Assembly: GCF_009730335.1 (NCBI RefSeq)
Contig: NZ_CP046315.1
Coordinates: forward strand, 2,294,001 to 2,358,000
DNA length: 64,000 nt
From: Schaalia odontolytica
Lineage (GTDB): Bacteria; Actinomycetota; Actinomycetes; Actinomycetales; Actinomycetaceae
Direction of reading: 5' to 3'
Position 1 is the stretch's first letter. Every line of letters starts with the position of its first letter. Shown piece by piece: positions 51,391-59,335 of this stretch. The position numbers and the translations under genes are program-made. The notes under the pieces are model-generated. The model searched no databases. It worked only from the letters and a program-made list of their open reading frames with translations, and was not told the origin of the DNA.

Positions 51391-52722
51391 TCAGAGCCTC
51401 ACGGCGTAGGGCATGATCGAGCCCCAGCTGTACACGCCGGTGATGCGCACGGGCACGCCGAAGGTGGGAGCCTCGATCATCTGGCCGCCGCCCAGGTAGA
51501 TGGCGACGTGGTAGATGCCGGACTGTGTGCCGTTGGAGGACCAGAAGATCAGGTCGCCTGCCTCCATGGAGCCGATCGGCACGTGCGTGCCGTAGCTGTA
51601 CTGCGCGCGAGACAGGTGCGGCAGGTCGACGCCGGCGCTCTCCCAGGCGAGCATGGTCAGGCCGGAGCAGTCCACGCCGCCGTAGGATTCGCCGCCCCAC
51701 ACGTAGGGCACGCCGAGGTAGCTCTTCGCAGTCGCGATTGCCGTGTCGGCACCGCCACCCGAGTAGGAGGGCGCCGAGTACGAGGGCTCCTCGTAGGAGT
51801 AGGAGGGCGCGGAATACGAGGGCGCGGAGTACGAGTAGTCGTCGTCATCGTCCTCGTCGTCCGAAGAGGACGATGCCTGGGATGGGGCAGCTGCGGCGGC
51901 AGCAGCAGCGGCAGCGGCAGCGTCGGCCTGACGCTGGGCGTCGGCGGCAGCGGCTGCCTGCTCGGCGGCGATGCGCGCAGCTTCCTGACGCTCGGCCTCG
52001 AGGGCGGCTTCACGCTGGTTGATGAGGTCGACGGTCGTGTTCTGCTTAGTCGCGAGCTCCTGCACGTAGGCGCCACGCTGGGCGGCGACAATCGCGGCCT
52101 CGTTCTGCGCGACGGCCGCGGCCTCGTTGGCGGCGTCGGTGCGGGCCTTGACCGCGTCGGTGGCAGCCTGCTGGTTTGCGAGCGCGGAGTTCGCAGCATC
52201 GCGGGTCACCTTTGCGACCTGCTCGAGAGCCGCGACGTTCTGCATCTTCGCCTCGGCCGAGGAGGAGAAGGAGTTAATGCCGGCCTGCTTCGTCTCGACG
52301 GTACGCAGTCCGTCGGAGTCGAGGTAGGGGGCAAGCGAGTCGAGCGTGCCGCCACCGCCTCGGTAGGCGGCCTGGGCGACGGAGGCGATCTGCTGCTTGC
52401 CCTCCTGGAAGGCGGCTTCGGCGGCATCGGCTTCGGAGGAAGCCCGGGTCGCCGTCTCGGTCGCCTCGGACAAGGCTATGTTCGCCTCGTTGAGATCCTC
52501 GCCGGCGATCTGCGCATTCTGGGTCGCGGTTGCTGCTCGGGCACTGACCTCGGCGAGCTTGACCTCAATCTGGGCGACGCTCATCTTCGCGGCCTCTTCG
52601 GCAGCCTGGGCGGCAGCGATCTCTTCCTCAGAGGGGGCGGCTTGCGCCATCTGGGGCAGCACGAGGAGGGCGCAGGCGGCGATAGCCGTCAGGCCCATGC
52701 GAATGGTTCCGCGTCGTCTCAT
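51391..52722 (-). CDS. secreted NlpC/P60 peptidoglycan hydrolase
   Basis: The 443-residue product has a signal peptide (about 1-28, ending AQA-AP), a long Ala/Glu-rich coiled coil (about 30-270), an Ala run, an acidic stretch and a Tyr/Ser/Pro linker with repeated YSAPSYSAPS units. A C-terminal NlpC/P60 domain follows with catalytic Cys (GGVDCSGLT) and His (IYHVAIYLG). Such RipA/CwlO-like enzymes cut stem peptides during cell separation, and the coiled coil often controls activity. I chose ATG 52722, just before the signal peptide; the ribosome site is weak. Confidence 0.93.
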   Translation of the reverse strand: MRRRGTIRMGLTAIAACALLVLPQMAQAAPSEEEIAAAQAAEEAAKMSVAQIEVKLAEVSARAATATQNAQIAGEDLNEANIALSEATETATRASSEADAAEAAFQEGKQQIASVAQAAYRGGGGTLDSLAPYLDSDGLRTVETKQAGINSFSSSAEAKMQNVAALEQVAKVTRDAANSALANQQAATDAVKARTDAANEAAAVAQNEAAIVAAQRGAYVQELATKQNTTVDLINQREAALEAERQEAARIAAEQAAAAADAQRQADAAAAAAAAAAAAPSQASSSSDDEDDDDDYSYSAPSYSAPSYSYEEPSYSAPSYSGGGADTAIATAKSYLGVPYVWGGESYGGVDCSGLTMLAWESAGVDLPHLSRAQYSYGTHVPIGSMEAGDLIFWSSNGTQSGIYHVAIYLGGGQMIEAPTFGVPVRITGVYSWGSIMPYAVRL

Positions 52723-52774
52723 CGTTGTCTCATCTCGTCCAATTGGGTGCGCCGGAGCGCGCGTACTGGGAAAG

Positions 52775-52803
52775 AGCCTATCCACTTTCGTCACGCTTGG
52801 CAA
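52775..52803 (-). promoter_or_regulatory. promoter of the NlpC/P60 gene
   Basis: On the minus strand TTGCCA (52803-52798), a 17-base spacer and TAGGCT (52780-52775) fit a housekeeping promoter, giving a leader of about 45 bases. That leader is too short for a c-di-AMP riboswitch. Confidence 0.6.
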
Positions 52804-53181
52804 CAAACACACCATAAAACTCAACTTTCACACATGCAACAATCGCAGAATTCGCAACACCAACACCATGATTACCGTGCAAACACCTGCGCTTTCATAA
52901 CATTTTCAACCACCACTGCGAGCCTCCTCACACATCCCGACACCACGTCCCCACCTGTCACAAAAGTCCACCATCCGGGACCATCGCGCCCAGTCCTCGT
53001 CAATGACAAACAATTGAAGGCATGAACCGTCGAATGTGCCGCTGACTGCGCGTCAGCACAAGCGACTGCCGCGCAGTCCCCCGACAGCGGGACGCGCCTC
53101 GACGCATGTTCACTTCACCGCATCTGCGGCCCGCCGGAGGGGAATCAGAGACGAACCACCCCTCTCCTAAGGAGCCGCACG
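52804..53181. other. divergent intergenic region NlpC/P60 - metY
   Basis: No gene is visible. The left half is unusually AT/CA-rich (CACAACACC-like runs near 52850-52870). Near metY a tight inverted repeat GACTGC-CGC-GCAGTC (53064-53078) is present, and GACTGCGCG at 53044-53052 could pair alternatively with 53070-53078. This might be a regulatory RNA switch or operator for metY; no known SAM riboswitch pattern was recognised. Confidence 0.4.
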
Positions 53182-54507
53182 ATGACCGCCAACGACTGGT
53201 CCTTCGAAACCAAGCAGATTCACGCCGGATACAACCTCGACCCCGCCACCGGCGCGACCGCACTGCCCATCTACCAGACCTCCTCCTACGCCTTTGCAGA
53301 CACCGCGCAGGCAGCGAGCCGCTTCGCCCTGCAGGAGCTGGGCCCCATCTACACGCGCCTGACCAACCCGACGACCGACGGCGTCGCCGCCCGCATCGCG
53401 GCCCTCGAGGGCGGCGTCGGTGGCCTCCTCGTCTCCTCCGGCCAATCCGCGACTGCCCTGTCGATCCTCGCCCTGGCCGTCGCCGGCAACAACGTGGTCG
53501 CCTCCCCCTCCCTGTACGGCGGCAGCGTCACCCTGCTGAAAAACACGCTGGGACGCCTGGGCGTCGAGACCCGCTTCGTCGCGGACCCCCTCGACCCCGA
53601 GGCCTGGCGCGCGCTCGCCGATGACAAGACGGTCGCCTTCTACGGCGAGACCATCCCCAACCCGCAGGGCGACATCCTCGACATCGAGCCGATCGCCGCG
53701 GTCGCCCACGAGGTCGGCGTGCCCCTCATCGTCGACAACACGGTCGCCACCCCCTACCTGATCCGCCCGATCGAGTGGGGCGCCGACATCGTCGTCCACT
53801 CGGCCACCAAGTACCTGGGCGGTCACGGCACCACGATCGCGGGCGCGATCGTCGACTCAGGCAACTTCGACTTCGCCTCCCAGCCCGAGCGCTTCCCCCT
53901 CTACAACACGCCGGACGAGTCCTACCACGGCCTCGTCTACGCCCGTGACCTGGGCGTGGGCGGCGCGCTCGGCGCGAACCTGGCGTTCCTGCTGCGCATC
54001 CAGACGCTCATCAACCGCGACCTGGGCGCCGTCACCTCCCCCTTCAACGCGTTCCTCATTTCGCAGGGCATCGAGACGCTGTCCCTGCGCATCGAGCGCC
54101 ACGTCTCCAACGCGCTGGCGGTCGCCCGTTTCCTGGAGGCCCACCCGGACGTCGAGTCCGTCAACTACGCGGGCCTGGAGTCCTCCCCCTACTACGAGCT
54201 GGGCAAGAAGTACGCGCCGCTGGGCACGGGCGGCCTACTCTCCTTCGTCATCAAGGGCGGGTACGAGGCCGGCCGGGCTTTCGCCGACGGCGTGCAGCTC
54301 CTGCCCGTGGTCGCCAACATCGGCGACGCGAAGTCCCTCGTCATCCACCCCGCGTCGACGACGCACTCGCAGCTGACCGAGGAGGAGCTGGTCAAGGCCG
54401 GCGTCGCGCCCGGCACCGTGCGCCTGTCGATCGGCCTGGAGAACATCAAGGACATCCTCGCCGACCTGGAGCTCGGCTTCGACGCGGCCCACGCGGCCAC
54501 GGCCTAA
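53182..54507 (+). CDS. metY: O-acetylhomoserine sulfhydrylase
   Basis: The 441-residue PLP enzyme makes homocysteine from O-acetylhomoserine and sulfide. The PLP lysine lies in HSATKYLGGHGTT (near 209), and the family segments YQTSSYAF, YTRLTNPTTD and VDNTVATPYL are present. AAGGAG is well placed before the ATG. metX follows, giving the two-step direct sulfhydrylation route of methionine synthesis. Confidence 0.94.
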   Translation: MTANDWSFETKQIHAGYNLDPATGATALPIYQTSSYAFADTAQAASRFALQELGPIYTRLTNPTTDGVAARIAALEGGVGGLLVSSGQSATALSILALAVAGNNVVASPSLYGGSVTLLKNTLGRLGVETRFVADPLDPEAWRALADDKTVAFYGETIPNPQGDILDIEPIAAVAHEVGVPLIVDNTVATPYLIRPIEWGADIVVHSATKYLGGHGTTIAGAIVDSGNFDFASQPERFPLYNTPDESYHGLVYARDLGVGGALGANLAFLLRIQTLINRDLGAVTSPFNAFLISQGIETLSLRIERHVSNALAVARFLEAHPDVESVNYAGLESSPYYELGKKYAPLGTGGLLSFVIKGGYEAGRAFADGVQLLPVVANIGDAKSLVIHPASTTHSQLTEEELVKAGVAPGTVRLSIGLENIKDILADLELGFDAAHAATA

Positions 54508-54516
54508 CAGACCCGT

Positions 54517-54560
54517 CGGCGGCCTCGGCGATAGACACTCCTGAGGCTCCGAGGCCGCCG
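54517..54560 (+). terminator. hairpin between metY and metX
   Basis: CGGCGGCCTCGG (54517-54528) pairs perfectly with CCGAGGCCGCCG (54549-54560) over a 20-base loop. There is no T run. It may terminate metY partially or protect its 3' end so that metX is expressed at a different level. Confidence 0.5.
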
Positions 54561-54616
54561 ATACCCCCTCCCCCGTCTCCCGCGACAGCGAAGCGCCCCT
54601 GCGAAAGAAGGACATC

Positions 54617-55774
54617 ATGAGCCGTCACAATCTGCCCCCCGCACCCACGTCTGGCGCGTGGCGTGAGGGCGACCCGGTCGCCTTCCGCAAGTTCGCGAAC
54701 CTGGGCGCTCACCGCCTCGAGAACGGCGAGATCCTGCCCTCCGTGACGCTCGCCTACGAGACGTGGGGCGAGCTGGACGAGGCCTCGTCCAACGCGGTCC
54801 TCATCCTGCACGCGCTCACCGGCGACGCGCACGTGTGCGGCGAGGCAGCGCCCGGCCAGCCGACCCCCGGCTGGTGGGAGCAGATCGTGGGGCCGGGGCG
54901 CATCATCGACACGGACCGCTACTACGTGGTGGCCGCGAACGTTCTGGGCGGCTGTCAGGGCTCCACGGGCCCGGCGTCCCCCGCTCCCGACGGCGCACCG
55001 TGGGGCTCGCGATTCCCCGTGATTTCCACGCGCGACCAGGTCTACGCCGAGTCCCGCCTGGCCGACCTGCTCGGCATCGATGAGTGGAGCATCGTCGTGG
55101 GTACCTCGCTGGGTGGACACCGCGCCATCGAGTGGGCCGTCAGCTACCCGGAGCGCGTGCGCCGCCTCGTGGTCGTGGCCTCGGGCGCGCAGACGACCGC
55201 CGACCAGGCGGCATGGACACACACGCAGATCCGCGCGATCGAGCTGGACCCGGCGTGGCGCGGCGGCGACTACTACGCGGGCCCCGGCCCCACCGCCGGG
55301 CTCGCGCTCGCCCGCCAGATCGCGCACACGACCTACCGCTCCCCCTCGGAGCTGGACGAGCGCTTTGGTCGCATCCCCCAGAACGACGAGGATCCGCTGC
55401 ACGGCGGACGCCTGGCGGTCGAGTCCTACCTGGACTATCACGGCGAGAAGATCGTGCGTCGCTTCGACGCAGGTTCCTACGTGGCGCTGTGCCGCACGAT
55501 GCTGTCCCACGACGTGGGCCGCGACCGCGGCGGCGTCGTTGAGGCCCTCAAGGCCGTCACCGCGCGCACGCTCGTCGTCGCGGTCGACTCGGATCGCCTG
55601 TTCTTCCCCGAGCAGGTCTGGCAGATGGCGGCCGGTATTTCGGGCGCGTTCTACCGTGAGATCCACTCCGATCACGGTCACGACGGCTTCCTCATCGAGC
55701 ACGGCCAGCTGACCGCCCTCCTCGACGAGTTCCTCAACGAGCGCATCCCCTCGCGCGCGTCCTCCTTCGCCTGA
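54617..55774 (+). CDS. metX: homoserine O-acetyltransferase
   Basis: The 385-residue alpha/beta-hydrolase-fold enzyme activates homoserine for metY. The nucleophile Ser sits in VVGTSLGGHRAIEW (near 162), a variant of the usual GGSMGGM elbow; the Asp (VAVDSDRLFFP) and His (SDHGHDGFL) of the triad are present. The N-terminal LAYETWGEL and ILHALTGDAH motifs are typical of MetX. AGAAGGA precedes the ATG. The altered elbow could affect acyl donor or acceptor preference; this is not testable here. Confidence 0.93.
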   Translation: MSRHNLPPAPTSGAWREGDPVAFRKFANLGAHRLENGEILPSVTLAYETWGELDEASSNAVLILHALTGDAHVCGEAAPGQPTPGWWEQIVGPGRIIDTDRYYVVAANVLGGCQGSTGPASPAPDGAPWGSRFPVISTRDQVYAESRLADLLGIDEWSIVVGTSLGGHRAIEWAVSYPERVRRLVVVASGAQTTADQAAWTHTQIRAIELDPAWRGGDYYAGPGPTAGLALARQIAHTTYRSPSELDERFGRIPQNDEDPLHGGRLAVESYLDYHGEKIVRRFDAGSYVALCRTMLSHDVGRDRGGVVEALKAVTARTLVVAVDSDRLFFPEQVWQMAAGISGAFYREIHSDHGHDGFLIEHGQLTALLDEFLNERIPSRASSFA

Positions 55775-55792
55775 TCGGCACCCTTTCTCCGT

Positions 55793-55840
55793 GAGGTCGC
55801 CCCGGTTCCTCCTCCTCATCAACGAGGCCGGGGTGGCCTC
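55793..55840 (+). terminator. terminator after metX
   Basis: GAGGTCGCCCCGG (55793-55805) pairs with CCGGGGTGGCCTC (55828-55840), using two G-U pairs. Confidence 0.5.
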
Positions 55841-55846
55841 GCGCGT

Positions 55847-55858
55847 TATGCTGACCCC
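55847..55858 (+). promoter_or_regulatory. possible leaderless -10 element
   Basis: TATGCT (55847-55852) is followed by six bases and the ATG of the hydrolase gene; there is no ribosome site, which fits a leaderless transcript. Confidence 0.45.
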
Positions 55859-57004
55859 ATGAGCGTTACCAGCGACCCCACGCCCGGAGACGAGCCGATC
55901 CCGGACACGAGCGGTCTGCCTGACCTGTCCAGGGTGGAGACCCCAGCCTCGTCGCCCGAGGGAATCCCCGAGCGCGACGTCATGGCCCCGTGGGGAGAGG
56001 ACGGCCCTCCCGGGCTTCAGTGGCGCGCCGACATCCTCGGCGACGGGTATGAGTCGCGCACGATCGAGCTCCTCGACGACGCGGAGGGGCCCTGCGTGGC
56101 CACACTGGTGCGCGCGACCCCGCCCGCTGACGCCCGCATGACAGTCCTATACCTGCATGGGCGCAACGACTACTTCTTCCAGACCGAGATGGCGCAGCAG
56201 CTGGTTGACGCGGGCGCGGCGTTCTACGCGCTGGATATGCGCAAGTACGGGCGTTCCCTGCGCCCCCACCAGACGATCGGCTACGCCGACGACCTGTCCG
56301 CGTACGACGAGGAGATCGGAGAGGCCATCGAGATCATCCGTTCCGAGCGCGAAGACGAGCCGATCGTCCTCATGGGCCACTCGACGGGCGGCCTGATCGC
56401 GACCCTGTGGGCGCACCGCCACCCGGGCGTCCTGGCTGGCCTCATCCTGAACTCGGGCTGGCTGGAGATGCAGTCGATGGCCGCCTGGCGCGGGGCGATG
56501 GCTCCCGTCATCGGGCGCATCGCGTCGCGCAACCCCATGTGGGAGGTGCCCTCGGGCGGGACCGGCCACTACGGCCGATCGCTCGCGGGGCGTGCCTCCT
56601 CGGAGCTTCCGATCCCGGAGGGGCTATCAGCAGAGGACCCGTCGGTCGCCGGCTGGCCGATCATCCAGGAATGGAAGCGCCCCGAATCTTACCCGGTCCC
56701 CGCCTCGTGGCTCGAGGCGATCATGGCCGGGCACGACACCATCGAGAAGCGCGTACACCTGGACTGCCCGGTCCTGTCGATGGTGTCCACGTCGGCCTAT
56801 TTCGAGGAGGAGTGGTGCGAGCGCGTCTTCACGTCCGACACCGTCCTGGATCCCACGGTTATCGCCCAGCGGAGCTTGGGCCTCTCGGACCTGGTGACGA
56901 TCGCCCGTTTCCCCGGCAAGCACGATCTGGTCCTGTCGGACGCTCCCGTGCGCGAGGCCGTGTACGCGACGATGCGCGGCTGGCTGGACGCTTTCGTGCA
57001 CTGA
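55859..57004 (+). CDS. alpha/beta hydrolase
   Basis: The 381-residue cytosolic protein has the alpha/beta hydrolase fold: oxyanion-side YLHGRNDYFF, nucleophile elbow GHSTGG (near 172), and a terminal His in FPGKHDLVLSD. It resembles serine aminopeptidase S33 / monoacylglycerol lipase-like enzymes. The first 50 residues are acidic, Pro-rich and probably disordered. It is an isolated gene between two terminators. The substrate cannot be inferred. Confidence 0.85.
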   Translation: MSVTSDPTPGDEPIPDTSGLPDLSRVETPASSPEGIPERDVMAPWGEDGPPGLQWRADILGDGYESRTIELLDDAEGPCVATLVRATPPADARMTVLYLHGRNDYFFQTEMAQQLVDAGAAFYALDMRKYGRSLRPHQTIGYADDLSAYDEEIGEAIEIIRSEREDEPIVLMGHSTGGLIATLWAHRHPGVLAGLILNSGWLEMQSMAAWRGAMAPVIGRIASRNPMWEVPSGGTGHYGRSLAGRASSELPIPEGLSAEDPSVAGWPIIQEWKRPESYPVPASWLEAIMAGHDTIEKRVHLDCPVLSMVSTSAYFEEEWCERVFTSDTVLDPTVIAQRSLGLSDLVTIARFPGKHDLVLSDAPVREAVYATMRGWLDAFVH

Positions 57005-57020
57005 GCCTCAGGTAGCGAGG

Positions 57021-57048
57021 AGGCCCGGGATCGCGCGATCCCGGGCCT
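57021..57048. terminator. bidirectional terminator
   Basis: A perfect 28-base palindrome (AGGCCCGGGATCGC followed by its complement) lies between convergent genes and is followed by CTCTTC on the plus strand. Confidence 0.75.
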
Positions 57049-57096
57049 CTCTTCGTGCGCGTGCGTCGCGTTATGTGGACGCCCGCCGCAGTCGCG

Positions 57097-58761
57097 TCAG
57101 TGCTTGGCGGAGTGCTGTCCGCGCGGAGCCTGCGCGTACTCGCGCACGATCTCGCGGTTGATCTCGTCGAGGGCTTCGGCCAGGGTCGGGCCCAGGCGGT
57201 CGCCGATGCGCACCTGACCCCACGCGTCGATATGGCCGAGGCCGCGCGCGGTGAGCAGGGTGTCGAGCGACGGGTAGGTCAGGCCAGCGCCCGAGATGGC
57301 GCCGCTCGCGGCGAGCACCAGGTCGGCGGGCAGGCCCAGCTCGCTGCGGGCAACGAGGGGCGTGTCCTGGCCGAGAATTTCCGCAAGGGTGCGCAGTCCG
57401 GTCTCGTCGCGGCCGAGGACCGGCAGGCCCTCCGCGCGTGCCTGGGCGACCTCGGGGGATTCTTCGGAGCGATCCACGGACGAGGCCGTGGCCGCGTCGG
57501 TCGCACCGTCATCGTTGAGTTCGCTCGACTCCTCGCGAGCGCGGCGCGTGGCGCGGCGGCTCATGTGGGCGGGGCGTTCCCAGCGAGGCTTTTCCTCCTC
57601 GGGGGTCTGCTGCTCGTCGGCCTGCTGGGCGTCATCCGTGCACGCATCGTCGGCCTGCTGGGCGTCGGCCTGCTCAGGGGCTTCCTCGGAGTGAGACTCG
57701 TCGACGGGCGCATCGGCGTCATCGTGAGCGTCGACGGCGGACTCATCGGCCACGTCGTCGGCGTTCTCCTCCGTGGCCTCATGCTCCCGAGCCTCAGCGA
57801 CGTTGTCTTCGTGATCGAGGAGCTCGTCGGCCAGCTCGGCCTCGGCATCCTCGGAGTCGTCGCCGTGGACGGTATGCTCGGCGTGCTCGGCGGTTTCACT
57901 AACGGGCTGCTCGTCGGAGAAGTCTTCGGTGGAGGACTCTTCGGCTGCGGGCTTCCAGGGGGCCGGGGGCTCCTCGTCGATCGGGTAGGTGAAGACCTCG
58001 CGCAGGTGCGGGGCGACCTTCGGCGTGGGGAGCGTCGTGGGGGTCTCCGAGTCCTCCTCGTTCAAGGCCTCGGCGCCCTCCTTGGCAGGCGCAGGGATCG
58101 CGGACTCTGCGGGCGCACTTTCCTCGAAGGGAGCCGGCTGTTCGGTTGCGACGGTGATCTCGGGGGCGGCGGTGGCGGAGGCAAGGAGCTGCGGGGCGTG
58201 ACCGTAGAGGCGCGGGCCAACCGCGTTCACGTCGAGGAAGAGGCGGCCGTTGGACATCTGGCGCAGGTTCATGAGGTGCACCTCGACGCCGGAGGTCGCC
58301 AGCACGGACAGAGCGGGGCGCACGGAGGGGTCGATGTCGCCCGCGACCATGATCAGGCGGGGACCCGGGCCGACGGCAGGGGGCATCGAATCGCGGAACT
58401 GCGCCCAACCGGCGCGGAAGCCCTCGGGGCCGGACGGGTACTCGGCGGCGAGATCCGACCAGGAGATCGAGGCGACCTCTGCCAGTCGGGACAGGGAGGT
58501 AATGAGGGTCTCGGAGTCAAGTTCTTTGAGGATTTCGACGGAGACAATCTGGCCGGTCACGTCGAGAGCCGTCAGGCGGGGCGTCTCCTCGTCGTCCTGG
58601 CCGGTCATGTCGCGCCAGGTCACGGGGAACAGAGGACGCGAAACAATCTGCAGGACCTGCTGGCAGATAGCGTCGACGAGGTCGGGTCCCAGGTCTTGGG
58701 CGACCGGGTATCCGAATTGAGCGGGTACGAGGTGACCATCCTCGAACTCAAACAGGGCCAT
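57097..58761 (-). CDS. nuclease-fold-like protein with long acidic linker
   Basis: The 554-residue product has an N-terminal domain of about 190 residues. Its pattern LTALDVTGQIVSVEILKELD resembles the D...E-x-(L)-K core of PD-(D/E)xK nucleases, followed by PRLIMVAGDIDPSVRPAL. A 240-residue Glu/Asp/Ala-rich, disordered middle part and a basic patch (RRATRRARE) follow, then a C-terminal domain (about 430-540) with LPADLVLAASGAISGAG. I chose ATG 58761 with AGGAAA upstream rather than GTG/ATG at 58776. Similar proteins occur in Actinomyces relatives as hypotheticals; no function is claimed. Confidence 0.6.
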   Translation of the reverse strand: MALFEFEDGHLVPAQFGYPVAQDLGPDLVDAICQQVLQIVSRPLFPVTWRDMTGQDDEETPRLTALDVTGQIVSVEILKELDSETLITSLSRLAEVASISWSDLAAEYPSGPEGFRAGWAQFRDSMPPAVGPGPRLIMVAGDIDPSVRPALSVLATSGVEVHLMNLRQMSNGRLFLDVNAVGPRLYGHAPQLLASATAAPEITVATEQPAPFEESAPAESAIPAPAKEGAEALNEEDSETPTTLPTPKVAPHLREVFTYPIDEEPPAPWKPAAEESSTEDFSDEQPVSETAEHAEHTVHGDDSEDAEAELADELLDHEDNVAEAREHEATEENADDVADESAVDAHDDADAPVDESHSEEAPEQADAQQADDACTDDAQQADEQQTPEEEKPRWERPAHMSRRATRRAREESSELNDDGATDAATASSVDRSEESPEVAQARAEGLPVLGRDETGLRTLAEILGQDTPLVARSELGLPADLVLAASGAISGAGLTYPSLDTLLTARGLGHIDAWGQVRIGDRLGPTLAEALDEINREIVREYAQAPRGQHSAKH

Positions 58762-58987
58762 CGCTCTTTCCTTCACGTGTATGGGGCGCTCGTGGCCATT
58801 GTTTCATACGTTCCAAAAGAAACTTGGGTGACACGGGGACATTGCGATAGATACCAGGTAATCATGTGTGCGAACGAGATGCATTCGCCTGCCATCTCAC
58901 CGCACGAACCCGCCGCTACCACGCTCCTTCATGTCGGTAGAATAGTGGACTAGTAACGCACAATTTCGACTCCAGGACACAACTCCG

Positions 58988-59332
58988 ATGCCCGACCTCG
59001 ACATCCGCCAAGGCGACCTCGAAAAGTTTTCCACTGAGCTGCGCGAACTTTCCGCAAGCATCGCAACCTACACGACACTGCCCCTCAACCTGTCCCAGGT
59101 CCAGTCGGCCATGCCGGGAGGCTCGGCCTACAAGCAGGCCCAATACGCGGGCGAACACATGGAGGATCAGCTGACAGCCTTGAAGACCTCCCTCGAGGGG
59201 CTCGCGGACAACGTTCAGGCGGCAGCCACCGAGTTCCAGGCAACCGAAGACATCAACCAGCAGTCACTCCAACAGATCATGGCGAGCACACCCGAACCCT
59301 GCCCGCCCGTCGGCCCCGCGAAGGGAGAGTAA
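58988..59332 (+). CDS. small helical type VII protein, partner of the next gene
   Basis: The 114-residue product is a helical hairpin with a Gly turn (MPGGSAYKQAQ) in the middle, no signal peptide and a Pro-rich end, in the style of WXG100-like / EspC-like accessory proteins encoded before type VII effectors. It lies 3 bases before a DUF1023 hydrolase gene. AGGA lies 10 bases before the ATG. I infer that it dimerises with the N-terminal helical domain of the hydrolase to form the export unit. Confidence 0.7.
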   Translation: MPDLDIRQGDLEKFSTELRELSASIATYTTLPLNLSQVQSAMPGGSAYKQAQYAGEHMEDQLTALKTSLEGLADNVQAAATEFQATEDINQQSLQQIMASTPEPCPPVGPAKGE

Positions 59333-59335
59333 AGC

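Noticed and set aside
52723-52803. c-di-AMP (ydaO) riboswitch before the NlpC/P60 gene, given disA in the window
   Set aside because: The predicted leader is only about 45 bases and lacks the conserved ydaO core.
53035-53181. Known SAM-type riboswitch before metY
   Set aside because: The conserved cores of the SAM riboswitch classes I know were not found; only inverted repeats remain, reported as a finding.
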